Position numbers and translations under genes: made by a program
Shown here: positions 1-9,275 of the stretch, in pieces
How positions within the stretch are numbered: position 1 is the first letter of the stretch
Layout: each line of letters opens with the position of its first letter
Source: Bacteroidota bacterium
Lineage (GTDB): Bacteria > Bacteroidota > Bacteroidia > AKYH767-A > OLB10
Length of the DNA stretch: 51,010 nucleotides
Direction of reading: 5' to 3'
Assembly (NCBI GenBank): GCA_016709725.1
Contig: JADJMG010000033.1
Location: 1-51,010 of the forward strand
Notes under the pieces: generated by a model
The model's database searches: none
What the model was told of the DNA's origin: nothing
What the model saw: the letters and a program-made list of their open reading frames with translations, nothing else

Positions 1-679
1 AAGTATAACTTTTCCGAGCAATCTCGGAACTGCGCGTGGGCTGTACAAGCAAGCGCCTCACGATCACTGTCCTGCAGTTAATTTCGCAAATCTAACAGGT
101 TGTCACCCTCTGAGCAGTAAGGTTCTGGCAATTTTTTGAACTACGCAAACCCAACCTGGCAATCGGCGCAGCTATACATCAAAGGGTCCTACAAACCCAC
201 GTGTTTCACAAACTTCTGTTAATTACTCTATAGTAAGTCAATGGGCCACTGTTGCTGCAACTTGCAGAGACGGGGATGGTCAATCCTTCAGCATGGCAAC
301 CGCCGTTAGTAATGTCACGGGGCGCACCGAGAATTCTAATATAACCCTCAGTCATTTTCCCAATGCTTCTGTAACGTGTGTGCCACAACCAACAGTTGCG
401 GGAAATGACAAATGTGCAAAAACACAATATTCCGTCATGTGGGAAGGAAATTCCCTCTCTGCAGAATTTTCAAGACTCAACGAAAAAACAAACTTTCTTT
501 GTCGAATATTCAAATTTTTATCCCAATCCTCAACGATGGCATCTTTTACCTCGGTCAATTGTGATGAATCGCTAACGTCTGGAAATTTCATACAACAGTC
601 TAGGTTCAAGAGTTGGGTACACGTTGGTGCAAGTTCCCCGAAACAAACAAAACCTTTAAAAGTAAATAGTAACATCTGA
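1..679 (+). pseudogene. Broken 3' end of a T9SS-secreted surface protein gene
   Basis: No single frame is open across this stretch, but pieces in different frames read like a secreted Bacteroidota protein. From about 290 one frame runs through Ser/Thr/Asn-rich, Ig-like text. From about 440 a second frame takes over and contains FYPNP. A one-base shift near 530 turns what follows into NDGIFYLG, so the composite FYPNPNDGIFYLG is a typical type A T9SS C-terminal sorting-domain opening. The last frame stops at 677-679. The gene enters from the left edge, so its start and length are unknown. At least three frame breaks in under 700 bp could be real decay or poor sequence at a contig edge. Orientation and family are fairly clear; anything upstream of the sorting domain is guesswork. 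Confidence 0.5.
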
Positions 680-1162
680 TGATTATTTTACACCAAGATA
701 ACTAATTCGGAAGGAACTTCATTCATAGATTTGAAACCAGATCCATTATTTGGGGAGGGACAAAAAAAAAACTATTGCAAGAAATATGTTAACATTTTAA
801 GTTATTAAATCAAGTCGGAGATGATTAATAGTTGTTAACAACTCCAATGTAAACGTTCACCTACCTTAGAACGCAACATCACCTTCATAAATCAACAATG
901 GCAACAAATTCCTACTCGCTATCATCTCATTATCGAGCAATAGCTATTAGGTGTAAAGAACGAAAACAATAGCTAACTTTTCGAAAAATGGATACTTTAA
1001 TCATCCACCAAAAAGCTCATAAATCTAATTCACAATCATCTAAAATGATCCTTTACTAACCTTTTTAAACCGGATAAATACTTAAAATAATAAATTATCA
1101 TTTTTAAAAACAATATCAGCATACAACTGTTTTGTTAGATAATTCAAATAAAACTAATACGT
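680..1162. other. Intergenic region upstream of the light operon
   Basis: About 480 bp of AT-rich sequence with no convincing reading frame. It holds two perfect palindromes centred on GTTAAC (786-795 and 830-843), listed separately. It presumably contains the promoter of the small membrane-protein genes at 1163. I could not identify a clean Bacteroidota TAnnTTTG -7 box at a sensible distance from the start. Confidence 0.5.
786..843. promoter_or_regulatory. Pair of GTTAAC-centred palindromes, possible operator
   Basis: ATGTTAACAT at 786-795 and AGTTGTTAACAACT at 830-843 are both perfect palindromes sharing the core GTTAAC. Their centres are 46 bp apart, between four and five helical turns. 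They lie in the region that should drive the 1163-5051 operon. A dimeric regulator binding both is an inference; short palindromes also arise by chance in AT-rich DNA. Confidence 0.3.
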
Positions 1163-1348
1163 ATGTTTCAAAAATTTACAATTGCAGATAAGCTTCTCTT
1201 TCTGGCAGCGATACTATCATTAATATTTTCGGAAATACTCTACTTCCAGGGGGCCAAGGAAGATGGAACATTCATTGGTTTATGGGTGCCTTCTATCTTG
1301 GCGTTTGGGATCTACATAAAACTAATTAACAGGACTAAAAATGATTGA
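1163..1348 (+). CDS. Small two-helix membrane protein, first gene of light operon
   Basis: A 61-residue protein starting MFQKFTIADKLLFLAAILS. It has two hydrophobic stretches, roughly residues 10-28 and 40-54, joined by a short polar loop containing KEDG. It ends in a basic and polar tail. I do not recognise a named family. The next small gene starts inside its last codons, an 8-bp overlap, so the two are probably translated together. It lies upstream of, and in the same direction as, the SDR-DUF2805-flavin reductase-DUF2256-photolyase cluster. The start is the only ATG in frame. No function is assigned; a small accessory membrane subunit is one possibility. Confidence 0.6.
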   Translation: MFQKFTIADKLLFLAAILSLIFSEILYFQGAKEDGTFIGLWVPSILAFGIYIKLINRTKND

Positions 1349-1433
1349 TCTCATCCCCTATTTTGCAGGGTTAATTACCTTGTTATTCGGAGCTGGTTTC
1401 ACCCTGGCATTAAGAGAAGCGCGCAAAAATTAA
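1341..1433 (+). CDS. 30-residue single-helix membrane microprotein
   Basis: The ATG at 1341 opens a 30-codon frame: MIDLIPYFAGLITLLFGAGF followed by TLALREARKN. It is one transmembrane helix with a positively charged C-terminal end, which suggests an N-out/C-in orientation. The start overlaps the end of the 61-residue gene by 8 bp, typical of coupled translation. No family is recognised. The Gly/Ala-rich helix and basic tail resemble the micro-subunits attached to larger membrane complexes, but no partner is visible in the window. Small size makes chance possible; the overlap, topology and placement argue for a real gene. Confidence 0.45.
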   Translation: MIDLIPYFAGLITLLFGAGFTLALREARKN

Positions 1434-1453
1434 ACCTGATTATTACCGATTAA

Positions 1454-1567
1454 ACTTTGGAACTAAGTTCAAAGTAGAGGAAGATAAAAAAAGGCTAAAT
1501 TTTCAAAAATAATCGTCAATCGTAGTTTGAATAAACTAAAGGTTGTATTTGTTGTTAATGCTAACAA
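1454..1567. promoter_or_regulatory. Two inverted repeats in the SDR 5' region
   Basis: Between the 30-residue gene and the SDR start there are two inverted repeats. ACTTTGGAAC at 1454-1463 pairs with GTTCAAAGT at 1467-1475, with one bulged G. TTGTTA at 1552-1557 pairs with TAACAA at 1562-1567, 13 bp before the SDR ATG. The second shares the TTGTTA half-site with the palindrome at 830-843, so the same regulator might bind both. This is inference only. Confidence 0.3.
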
Positions 1568-1580
1568 ATAAGAGATAATC

Positions 1581-2279
1581 ATGCAGCACTATTTAATCAT
1601 CGGGGCATCAAGCGGTATTGGTCAGGAATTAGCCAAGCAGCTTAGCGATGAAGGAAAACAAGTAATAGGAACCTATCATAAAAACGAACCTGCGAACGAA
1701 ATTCCAAGTATTCAGTTTCATCATTTAAATGTGCTGGAAGATGAGCTCAACCTCGATTTTTTACCTGAAGAGTTGGCGGGATTTGTTTATTGCCCCGGCA
1801 GTATAAATCTCAAACCTTTTGAAAGAATAAAACCTGCAGATTTTGAATTAGATTTTAAACTGCAAGTGAGCGGAGCCATTAAAATCCTACAATTAGTTTT
1901 ACCGAGACTAAAAAAATCAGCCAATGCTTCCATTGTTCTATTTTCCACTGTGGCTGTACAACTTGGTTTACCGTTTCACTCGCAAGTATCCACTTCCAAA
2001 GGTGCCATCGAAGGACTTACCAAAGCACTCGCGGCAGAATATGCTCCTACCATTCGAGTAAATTGCATTGCACCTTCGTTAACCGATACTCCCCTCGCAG
2101 CATCTTTATTAAACACCGAGCCCAAAAAAGAAGCGAATGCAATTCGTCATCCACTTAAAAGAATTGGTAACCCTGAGGACATCGCCAATATGGCTTTGTT
2201 TTTACTTTCCGAAAAGTCAAGCTGGATCACAGGCCAAATTTTACATGTGGATGGTGGCATATCAGCACTAAAAGGATAA
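1581..2279 (+). CDS. SDR-family oxidoreductase of the photolyase operon
   Basis: A 232-residue short-chain dehydrogenase/reductase fold. The Rossmann glycine motif ASSGIGQ sits at residues 9-15, and the family's late motif RVNCIAPSLTDTPLA is present. The C-terminal GNPEDIANMALFLLSE...WITGQILHVDGG segment is canonical. The usual catalytic YxxxK reads VSTSK here, so the Lys is kept but the Tyr position is not Tyr. The substrate is unknown. The gene is followed 29 bp later by the DUF2805 gene and then by flavin reductase, DUF2256 and photolyase genes, a neighbourhood I recall from marine Bacteroidota and proteobacteria. That suggests a role in the light response or in a cofactor or pigment pathway. 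The start is the ATG after GAGATAATC; no Shine-Dalgarno is expected in this phylum. Confidence 0.85.
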   Translation: MQHYLIIGASSGIGQELAKQLSDEGKQVIGTYHKNEPANEIPSIQFHHLNVLEDELNLDFLPEELAGFVYCPGSINLKPFERIKPADFELDFKLQVSGAIKILQLVLPRLKKSANASIVLFSTVAVQLGLPFHSQVSTSKGAIEGLTKALAAEYAPTIRVNCIAPSLTDTPLAASLLNTEPKKEANAIRHPLKRIGNPEDIANMALFLLSEKSSWITGQILHVDGGISALKG

Positions 2280-2308
2280 TCAAAACAGCGATAAAAAATA
2301 TCATCCAC

Positions 2309-2602
2309 ATGTCCGAAAATAATTTATTAGTTATCGGGGATTATGCTACGAACAGAATAATTGAAATGGCGTGGGAAGATAGAACCCCATTTGAAGCCAT
2401 TAGTTCCAATTTGGCCTTTTCAGAGGCCCAGGTAATTGCCTTGATGAGAAATAAACTAAAACGCAACAGTTTTAATTTATGGAGAAAAAGAGTGAATAGT
2501 GGTGTTAGCAAGAAGCACGAAAAAATGCGAGACCCGAATATAACTCGTTTTAAATGCAGCCGACAAAATTCCATTTCAATGAATAAAATAAGTAAGCGCT
2601 AA
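2309..2602 (+). CDS. DUF2805 / TIGR03643 family protein
   Basis: A 97-residue protein matching DUF2805 as I know it. It has RIIEMAWEDRTPFEAI near residues 16-31, LWRKRV near 56-61, and the C-terminal FKCSRQNSIS..NKISKR. The N-terminal half looks like a helix-turn-helix-type helical segment (FSEAQVIALMRNKLK), and the basic, Trp/Arg-rich C-terminus could bind nucleic acid. The molecular function of the family is unknown to me. It is regularly found beside cryptochrome/photolyase and SDR genes, as here, and probably lies in one transcript with the SDR (29 bp gap). The length is normal and no frame break is seen. Confidence 0.85.
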   Translation: MSENNLLVIGDYATNRIIEMAWEDRTPFEAISSNLAFSEAQVIALMRNKLKRNSFNLWRKRVNSGVSKKHEKMRDPNITRFKCSRQNSISMNKISKR

Positions 2603-2792
2603 ACAAAACCACAATTTCACACAGTCTATAAATCAATACAACAAAAACTGAACAGATTGATTCAGTTTGGCAGGGAAAAAATCGATGAAGCAACCTGAGA
2701 TTAGATAGATAATAAAGCAGTGGACTACATTCCATCATTCTTTGCTTTCTGGAAAAGAGTTGAAAAGTCACTATCCTAAAACAAGAATATAA

Positions 2793-3401
2793 ATGATCAT
2801 TCGAAAACAAGAAATAGAGCAATTAGAAAAGCGCACCGAACAACATTCATAAATTCATTGGCTGGTTTTCGTCAAGCCGTTTTAGTGGGAACACAAAGTC
2901 TTTAGATGGCAGTACAAACTTGGCCATACTTAATTCTCTCATTCATTTAGAGCGAGCCCGGCCTTGTTTGGTTTAATTAGCAGACCAGACACAGTACAGC
3001 GAGACACTTTGCAAAACATAATCAACACCAAAGAATACACCTTAAACTTTATTAAGGCTGAGCATTACAAAAAAGCACATCAAACATCTGCTCGATATGA
3101 TATCGGAATTTCTGAATTTGAAAAAGCGGGTTTCGATGAAATCTATCTTCCAGGTTGTCATGCGCCCTTTGTAAAAGATGCTGTTGTAAAAATTGCCATG
3201 AAATTAGAGGAATGTATTCCCATCACTTTAAACGATACCATCCTTATGATCGGAAGCGTTATGCAAATTGAGTTAGATGATAAGATGTTAAATGAAGATG
3301 GATTTGTAAACTTAACATCATCCGAAGCTTTAATTAGTCAAGGTTTAGATGCTTACTTCACTTCACAAGAAATAGGTCGTTTGCCCTATGCAAAACCTTA
3401 A
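2793..3401 (+). CDS. Flavin reductase-like protein (frame-broken N-terminus)
   Basis: The C-terminal 145 residues are open from 2964, reading FGLISRPDTVQRDT, then KAHQTSARY and EFEKAGFDEI, with a C-terminus like that of flavin reductase-like FMN-binding proteins. Reading through three small indels (near 2848, 2905 and 2953) extends the protein back to the ATG at 2793. It then begins MIIRKQEIEQLEKRTEQ and reads into a segment like NSLAGFRQAVLVGTQSL. The full protein would be about 203 residues, normal for the family. Such proteins bind FMN and reduce flavin or act as flavin-dependent oxidoreductases. Placement directly before DUF2256 and the photolyase suggests it may supply or maintain reduced flavin for the photolyase, which is inference. 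The breaks look like sequence error rather than decay. Confidence 0.65.
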
Positions 3402-3431
3402 GTGCAAAACTGAATCATTCGTAAGTCGGAA

Positions 3432-3578
3432 GTGAAAAATATTAAAAAGGAATTTTTACCACAGCGAATTTGTAGCGTATGCAACCGACCATTTACCTGG
3501 AGAAAAAAATGGGAAAAAGTATGGGAGCAGGTTAAATACTGCAGCGACCATTGCAGAATGAATAAAATCAAGAAATGA
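3432..3578 (+). CDS. DUF2256 zinc-ribbon microprotein
   Basis: A 48-residue frame starting at GTG 3432. Residues 11-20 read QRICSVCNRP, followed by FTWRKKWEKVWEQVKYCSDH at 21-40 and a final CR pair and Lys-rich tail. This matches DUF2256: a CxxC pair (Cys14/Cys17) plus Cys37 and Cys41 (CxxxC) as probable zinc ligands. The upstream in-frame stop near 3408 leaves GTG as the only normal start. The stop codon overlaps the photolyase ATG as ATGA (3575-3578), so translation is probably coupled. The family is repeatedly encoded next to photolyase/cryptochrome genes; its function is not known to me. Confidence 0.85.
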   Translation: MKNIKKEFLPQRICSVCNRPFTWRKKWEKVWEQVKYCSDHCRMNKIKK

Positions 3579-5051
3579 AAAATATAGGCATCGTATTTCC
3601 GCATCAACTTTTTGAAAAGAATATTCTTTTATCAACTTGCAGTATCATTTATCTCGTTGAAGAATCACTCTTTTTTAGGCAATACCATTTTCATAAGCGG
3701 AAGCTAGCTTTCCACAGAGCGAGCATGAAATTTTACGAACAGTATTTGCAATCAAAAAAAGTGGAAGTCGTATATATTGAGGCGATGGACGATTTAGCCG
3801 ATATAAGAACACTCCTACCCTATTTGAAAGCACAAGGCATCACTACCTTTGAATACATAGACACCGTCGATTTTTGGCTCGAGCAACGATTAAACATTAC
3901 TTCAAAAAAGTATGGTATTGAGAAAATAAAAAAATCAACAACTCAATTTATAAATTCATCTAAAGAAATTATTGAATATTTTTCTGATAAGAAAAAAAAT
4001 GTTTCAAACGGATTTTTACAAAAATCAACGCCAAACAAGAAATATTCTGCTAGAAAAAGATAAAAAACCTATTGGCGGAAAATGGACTTTTGATGATGAG
4101 AATCGTTTAAAATATCCAAAAGGAAAAAATCCCCCCGGAACTAATTTTTTGAAACCCGACACTTTCACCACAGAGGCGATTGAATACACACTAAAGCACT
4201 TTCCTGGTAACTACGGATGTTTAAATAATGATTTTATTTATCCAACTAATTTTGCTGACAGTAAAACCTGGCTGCAATCCTTTTTTAAAGAAAGATTTTC
4301 AGAGTTTGGTCCTTACGAAGATGCTATTGTTTCAAAAGAAAATTTTCTTCACCATAGTGTTTTAACACCCATGTTAAATGTGGGTCTGCTTACACCTCAA
4401 TTTATAATTGATGAAGCCTTGCATTACGCATCCAATTATCCTGTACCACTTAATTCCTTAGAAGGCTTTATTCGGCAGATTATGGGATGGCGAGAATTTA
4501 TGCGAGCAGTTTATGAAATAAAAGGTTCGGAGGCGCGAACAAAGAACTATTGGAATTTTACGCGAAAAATACCTCCTGCATTCTGGACTGGTACCACGGG
4601 AATTGAGCCCATCGATTGCACCATAAAAAAAGTTTTAGAAACTGGATATTGTCACCATATAGAACGGTTAATGGTGCTGGGCAACTTTATGCTTTTATGC
4701 GAATTTGATCCTGATGAAGTATATCGTTGGTTTATGGAACTATTCATAGATTCCTATGATTGGGTGATGGTACCCAATGTTTATAGCATGAGTCAGTTTG
4801 CTGATGGTGGACTCATGGCCACTAAACCCTATATAAGCGGCAGTAATTACCTCATGAAAATGAGTGACTATAAAAAGGGAGATTGGCAACCTGTATGGGA
4901 TGGATTATTTTGGAGATTTATGCATACACACAGAACTTTCTTTCTACAAAATCCACGACTAGGAATGTTAGTTGGGACATTTGACAAAATGCCAAAAGAA
5001 AAACAAAAAAATCATTTAGACATAGCTTCCAAATTTCTTAAATCGCTTTAA
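3575..5051 (+). CDS. Cryptochrome/photolyase of the FeS-BCP type, apparently without Fe-S ligands
   Basis: Two overlapping frames join at a run of A near 3990-3999, where one extra A breaks the frame. Together they give about 491 residues, the normal length for the bacterial (6-4) photolyase/CryB-like family. The N-terminal Rossmann domain (MKNIGIVFPHQLF) is followed by the family signature GGKWTFDDENR and the FAD-binding helical domain (QIMGWREFMRAVY, CHHIERLMVLGNFM, YSMSQFADGGLMATKPYISG). It should bind FAD and repair UV photoproducts or sense light. The segment after KPYISG, where Fe-S members carry CxxC and a further Cys, reads MSDYKKGDWQPVWDGLFWRF with no Cys, so the [4Fe-4S] cluster is probably absent. 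Translationally coupled to DUF2256. Confidence 0.88.
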
Positions 5052-5128
5052 GAAACTTATACCAATAATTCGAACTACAATATACCTGGAGTTGGTATCA
5101 ACAAATTTAAGTTGGGCTAAAAAAAAAA

Positions 5129-5190
5129 TTCTTCAATTTATTTGTTTCGACTCCATTCACAAGGATCATCGGAACAAACAAATTGAAGAA
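5129..5190. terminator. Shared bidirectional terminator hairpin
   Basis: A 19-bp inverted repeat: left arm 5129-5147 begins TTCTTCAATTT, right arm 5172-5190 ends AAATTGAAGAA. There are two G/T-type mismatches and a 24-nt loop. An A-run precedes it (5119-5128) and a T-run follows (5197-5202). It lies between the convergent photolyase and protease genes, so it can stop both. Confidence 0.7.
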
Positions 5191-5210
5191 AGATAATTTT
5201 TTAATGGAAA

Positions 5211-8200
5211 TCAATTTAGAAATAATTTCTGTCTGATTTCACCATCTTCATTTCTTAAAACAACCATATACAATTGTGGAGCCAATCCATCTAAAGAAAT
5301 AATCATTTCATTAGTTCCTGCCGCCATCATCATTGATCTTACTTGCTTTCCTTCTAATGAATAGATCATTAAACTGGCCGGCTTTAGTAGTTTTTGATTC
5401 AATTCTAATTTTGTTTGCTGGTTAGCAGGATTAGGAGATAAGGAAAACTGTAGATTATTCCCCGCCAGATCATCAATACCAACAGAAGTAATATTTACAC
5501 TATAAGATATTGAACAGGCCAACCCGTTAATCGACAATGTAACAATGTATGTCCCGTTAGCCCCGTAAACATGATTAGGATTTTGCAAAGTAGAAGTTGA
5601 ACCATCACCAAAATCCCACAACCAACTTGTTGCAGACAAAGAGGAATCTGAAAATGCAACAGAATTTCCGGTAACTACGAAACCAAAATTGGTAATAACA
5701 GGTGCAACTACAACAGTATCGATAGTAGAGATACATTGTGGATCACGAACTTCGATATCATAAAAGTAATAATAATATGTTGCAGGATTCGAAGTAGAAG
5801 AGGAACTATTAATGGTCATGAAATTAGGTACTGTATAAGGATAACTTGCACCAGAATTATTACGATACAAATTGGAAGTGTTTGTACCTAAATTATAATC
5901 ACCAGCAGCTGGCACCATCAGGTTCAACGAAACTCTTTGTATTCCATTCACCAGGTTCACCGTAACAGAGTCTACGATTTGCGCTCCTACTGGCGGAACA
6001 CCATTGTTATTTACACCACTGGCAAGGTATATCTTTCGCGGACCTGCACCATTAGCATCTACCCAAGCTGAAGCAATTTCAAAACCTTTATTAGCTGTGA
6101 AATTTAAAGCACCATGAAAACCAGATGCATTATATCCTCCTGCACCAAAACTTGGATTTAGAGGGCCAACAAATTCAATCGAGTACCTACTAAATTCTCC
6201 ACATAAAATGTTTGCGGAGAAGTTACGTTTGGTACCGTGAACGAAGTACCCACATTAACAATATTGTTAAAAGTATTTCTCCATTGTGCTACACCCGTTA
6301 CAACCGTACTTATAAATGCAGTATCACCTGCACAAACCTGCACATCATTCGTAATAGGGTTTGGAGGTAGATTAATACTTACTTGTTGCGTGATGGAATC
6401 ACTTCCCAGTGTATTCGTAACAACTAACTGTACATTGTAAACACCACTTGATGTAAATGTATGAGTTGGATTTTGTAACGTTGACGTAGTACCGTCACCA
6501 AAACTCCACAGCCAAGATTGAGGAATATTCAAACTACTGTCCGTAAAACTAACATTAGTTACGCAGGTGGAAAAGCTACTTGCTGCAAAGGCAGCCAGCG
6601 GTGCTGCTGTTATAGTTTGACAAAAAGGTGGAATATCAAATGCTTCCGTTTGATCGGAACGACTCAAAGAACTTCCTTGACTAGCACTGTAACCAAACCC
6701 TCTATTCGCAAATACACTCCAAATAAGACACTTGTGAATTCCACCGTATAGGAGTTGGTCTGCAAGTATAATTGCATCGCGTCCATCGATCATTCCTGGT
6801 TCACACGGTTGCAATTTCAACCCTTCGATGACCAATTTCATTGCAATATTATTACCACCTGTTCCATTGTACAAATCAGGATCAGGAGTGCCACCATATT
6901 GATCAATGAGCGCCCATGTTAAATCCCAAAGTGCAGTGGCGAAAATAAATCCAACACCATGCGGTTCTGAAATTTGACCAGTGTTATTTGAAGCGCCATA
7001 GGTATAATTATTAATAGCAAAGTTTGTGGAATAAGGTGCAGGGCGTATTCCGTTACCGCTGGTAGGTTCACCTAATGCAAAAGTACCCACACCACGAATA
7101 TCCCCACCTTGGTCTCCGGATTCTAACGTCATCATCAAACCAAACCAATCACTCCATCCTTCACCCATTTGCTCAGCATTGTTCAAACAATTAGAGTTAG
7201 CCGGCCCTCCTGTTAGTCTGGTTGATATCCCATGTCCGTACTCATGTGCAATGATAACGTTATCAAAATCTCCATCCCTTTCACTCGACGTTCCACCACC
7301 ATCACTGATAGAACCTGATACCGCGCCTAAAAGCATTTGTGCTTTTATAAGATTTCCATCTGCTTGCGAAATCATTATTGACGGAATGGTTACCGTTGCA
7401 CTGGCTCCGCCTACTTGAATAGGAGCTCCAGCTACATTGTTAACAATAATCACAGCTAGGGCACCTTCATTTTGCGCAGCTTCTACTTTGATGGTGAAGG
7501 CACATGTCCCTCTATCAATCATTACAATTTTACCTGCCAGTTGTGCACCATTAACAATAGGATCGCAACCATCGGTTATTGGCGCTGTATTATCTTCGAG
7601 TAAAACAATGTCGGCTGTAATCGGAACAACGGGCAAGCCAGGACCAAAATCGGCATCTGTGGAAGTGTAAGGACCGGCAATACCGGCAGGATCATTTATT
7701 TCGAGGAAACTACCTGCTTGTTGGGCTTGGCTCCATAAATACATTTGCATTCTTGGATTCGAGCCATCGGGTGGTGTTGCAAAATTCGCATTATTGGTTC
7801 CTCCACCATCTTGCGCTTCAGCTAAAACTTCATCCGCACCTAAGCCACCATTCCCGTAATTATTAACCTGAAAATTTCCACCTACTTCATCAAATCCATG
7901 TTGATACCAAATATCGTGTATCATGTTATTCATGTAAAACAAATTTGTAATTGCTGCAGATTGATAAGTAGCGGGTGCACTTGAACTATTGTAAGGAAAA
8001 TTAAAAGTTAATGCGGGTCCACCATCTGGGCTAAAGCCAGGAAGATCGTCGTCATCACCATCTTCATACGCAAATACATTATTTCCTCGAGTGATGGTAT
8101 ACTCAGGCCCAACGATACCATCGGTATCATGCCAACCATAAGGCGAAGAAAGAGTGTCTGCTGGATCCACGGCAGTTGATATAGTACCATGACTAGGACT

Positions 8201-8956
8201 CTCCACTGGTAATTGAAAAACCGTATACTGACCTGGACTTGCCGCTTTGTTCTGAACTATTTTTCCGGACGGTAGCAACTGGGTACTACACGTCGTATTG
8301 CAAGCGGCTGTTGGTGCGTGATCAAAACTACATTTAACAACCCAATCACTTTTAGAAACTAACTTTCCTGTTTCAGCATCGATTTGCACCGACCACCAAT
8401 GGGTTGCATCTAATGTATAAATGGATAAATCCCATACCAATCTGATTTCTTCTGCTGAAACGGCATAGTACATTAGACGAACCGGAATATCTTCTTTCGA
8501 AATACCACCTGTATTGAATAAATAACTGTTTTCACTTACAGACTTAATTCTACTTAGTTTTTTAGGGACTTCTATGTTAAGCAATATTGCTGCAGCCGTA
8601 ATAGCTTCACTGGGTTTTAAAACTGGATTACTATTTCTAATTAGAGAGCTCAAATTAGAAACCAATCCATTGCCGGTCAAATTAACCTGACCATCTTTTA
8701 TTGCAAAATTAGCGACACCATTCATCAATGGAATTCCTTTATACTGCTGACGAATGTAAACATGAGTCACTCCCGATTGTTTTGAACGACTTTGATCAGT
8801 GATTGTCCAATCGGCAAAATCTTTTTGGGTCAATCCCATCTCCTTGAAATTACTAATTAAATAATCATCAATCAATTTCTTATGATTATCTTGAGCAGAA
8901 ACAACAGTCCCTATCAATAATAGCAGGACTAGTCTAATGGAAAATAAATACTTCAT
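5211..8956 (-). CDS. Secreted fungalysin-type (M36) metalloprotease with PA, PKD and T9SS domains
   Basis: Two frames (8956-6158 and 5960-5211) join through one indel near 6175; the sequence between them is open in the second frame. The full protein is about 1,248 residues. In order: a signal peptide ending VVSAQ; an FTP-type propeptide (about 50-110); the M36 catalytic domain with a protease-associated (PA) insert (about 440-545); the zinc motif HEYGHG at about 570; and the downstream EGWSDWFGLMM that supplies the third ligand. Then come two PKD domains (SWLWSFGDGTTS and SWLWDFGDGSTS), an Ig-like segment, and a C-terminal type A T9SS signal containing LSPNPANQQTKLEL. It should be exported by the Sec system, then through T9SS, to digest extracellular protein. 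The PA domain may steer substrate access. The gene appears monocistronic. Confidence 0.9.
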
Positions 8957-9275
8957 GAATGGTGTGGGGTTTTAGAGAGTATAGGATTAATAATAAACTT
9001 AAGAATAATGATTAGATGTTGAAACAAATATAAAACAATAAGGTTTACAGTTTTCACTCTAAACATACTCAAGTGTTGCTGTCCGGAACATTTCGCGATA
9101 AAGTCTCATCTTAAAAGATATCAATTTTTATAGTATTCTGATGCAATTCTCTTCTTTAAAAAGCTAACTATTTAATACTGTATAGCTAACAAACGAATCC
9201 ACAAATTGCCCTAATAAATTACGAGTAAATTATTTTTTACAAAAAAGCAGTACTTTCGATTAAAATTGAACCGAA
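8957..9275. other. Divergent intergenic region
   Basis: 319 bp between the divergently transcribed protease and LamG genes, AT-rich with no reading frame worth calling. TACTTTCG at 9251-9258, 18 bp before the LamG ATG, resembles the Bacteroidota -7 box TAnnTTTG with one mismatch, but no matching -33 TTG is seen. The protease promoter must also lie here. Confidence 0.4.

Noticed and set aside
7179..7670. Plus-strand open frames opposite the M36 protease
   Set aside because: They are antisense shadows of the GC-richer protease codons. The minus-strand frame has a full domain series including HEYGHG.
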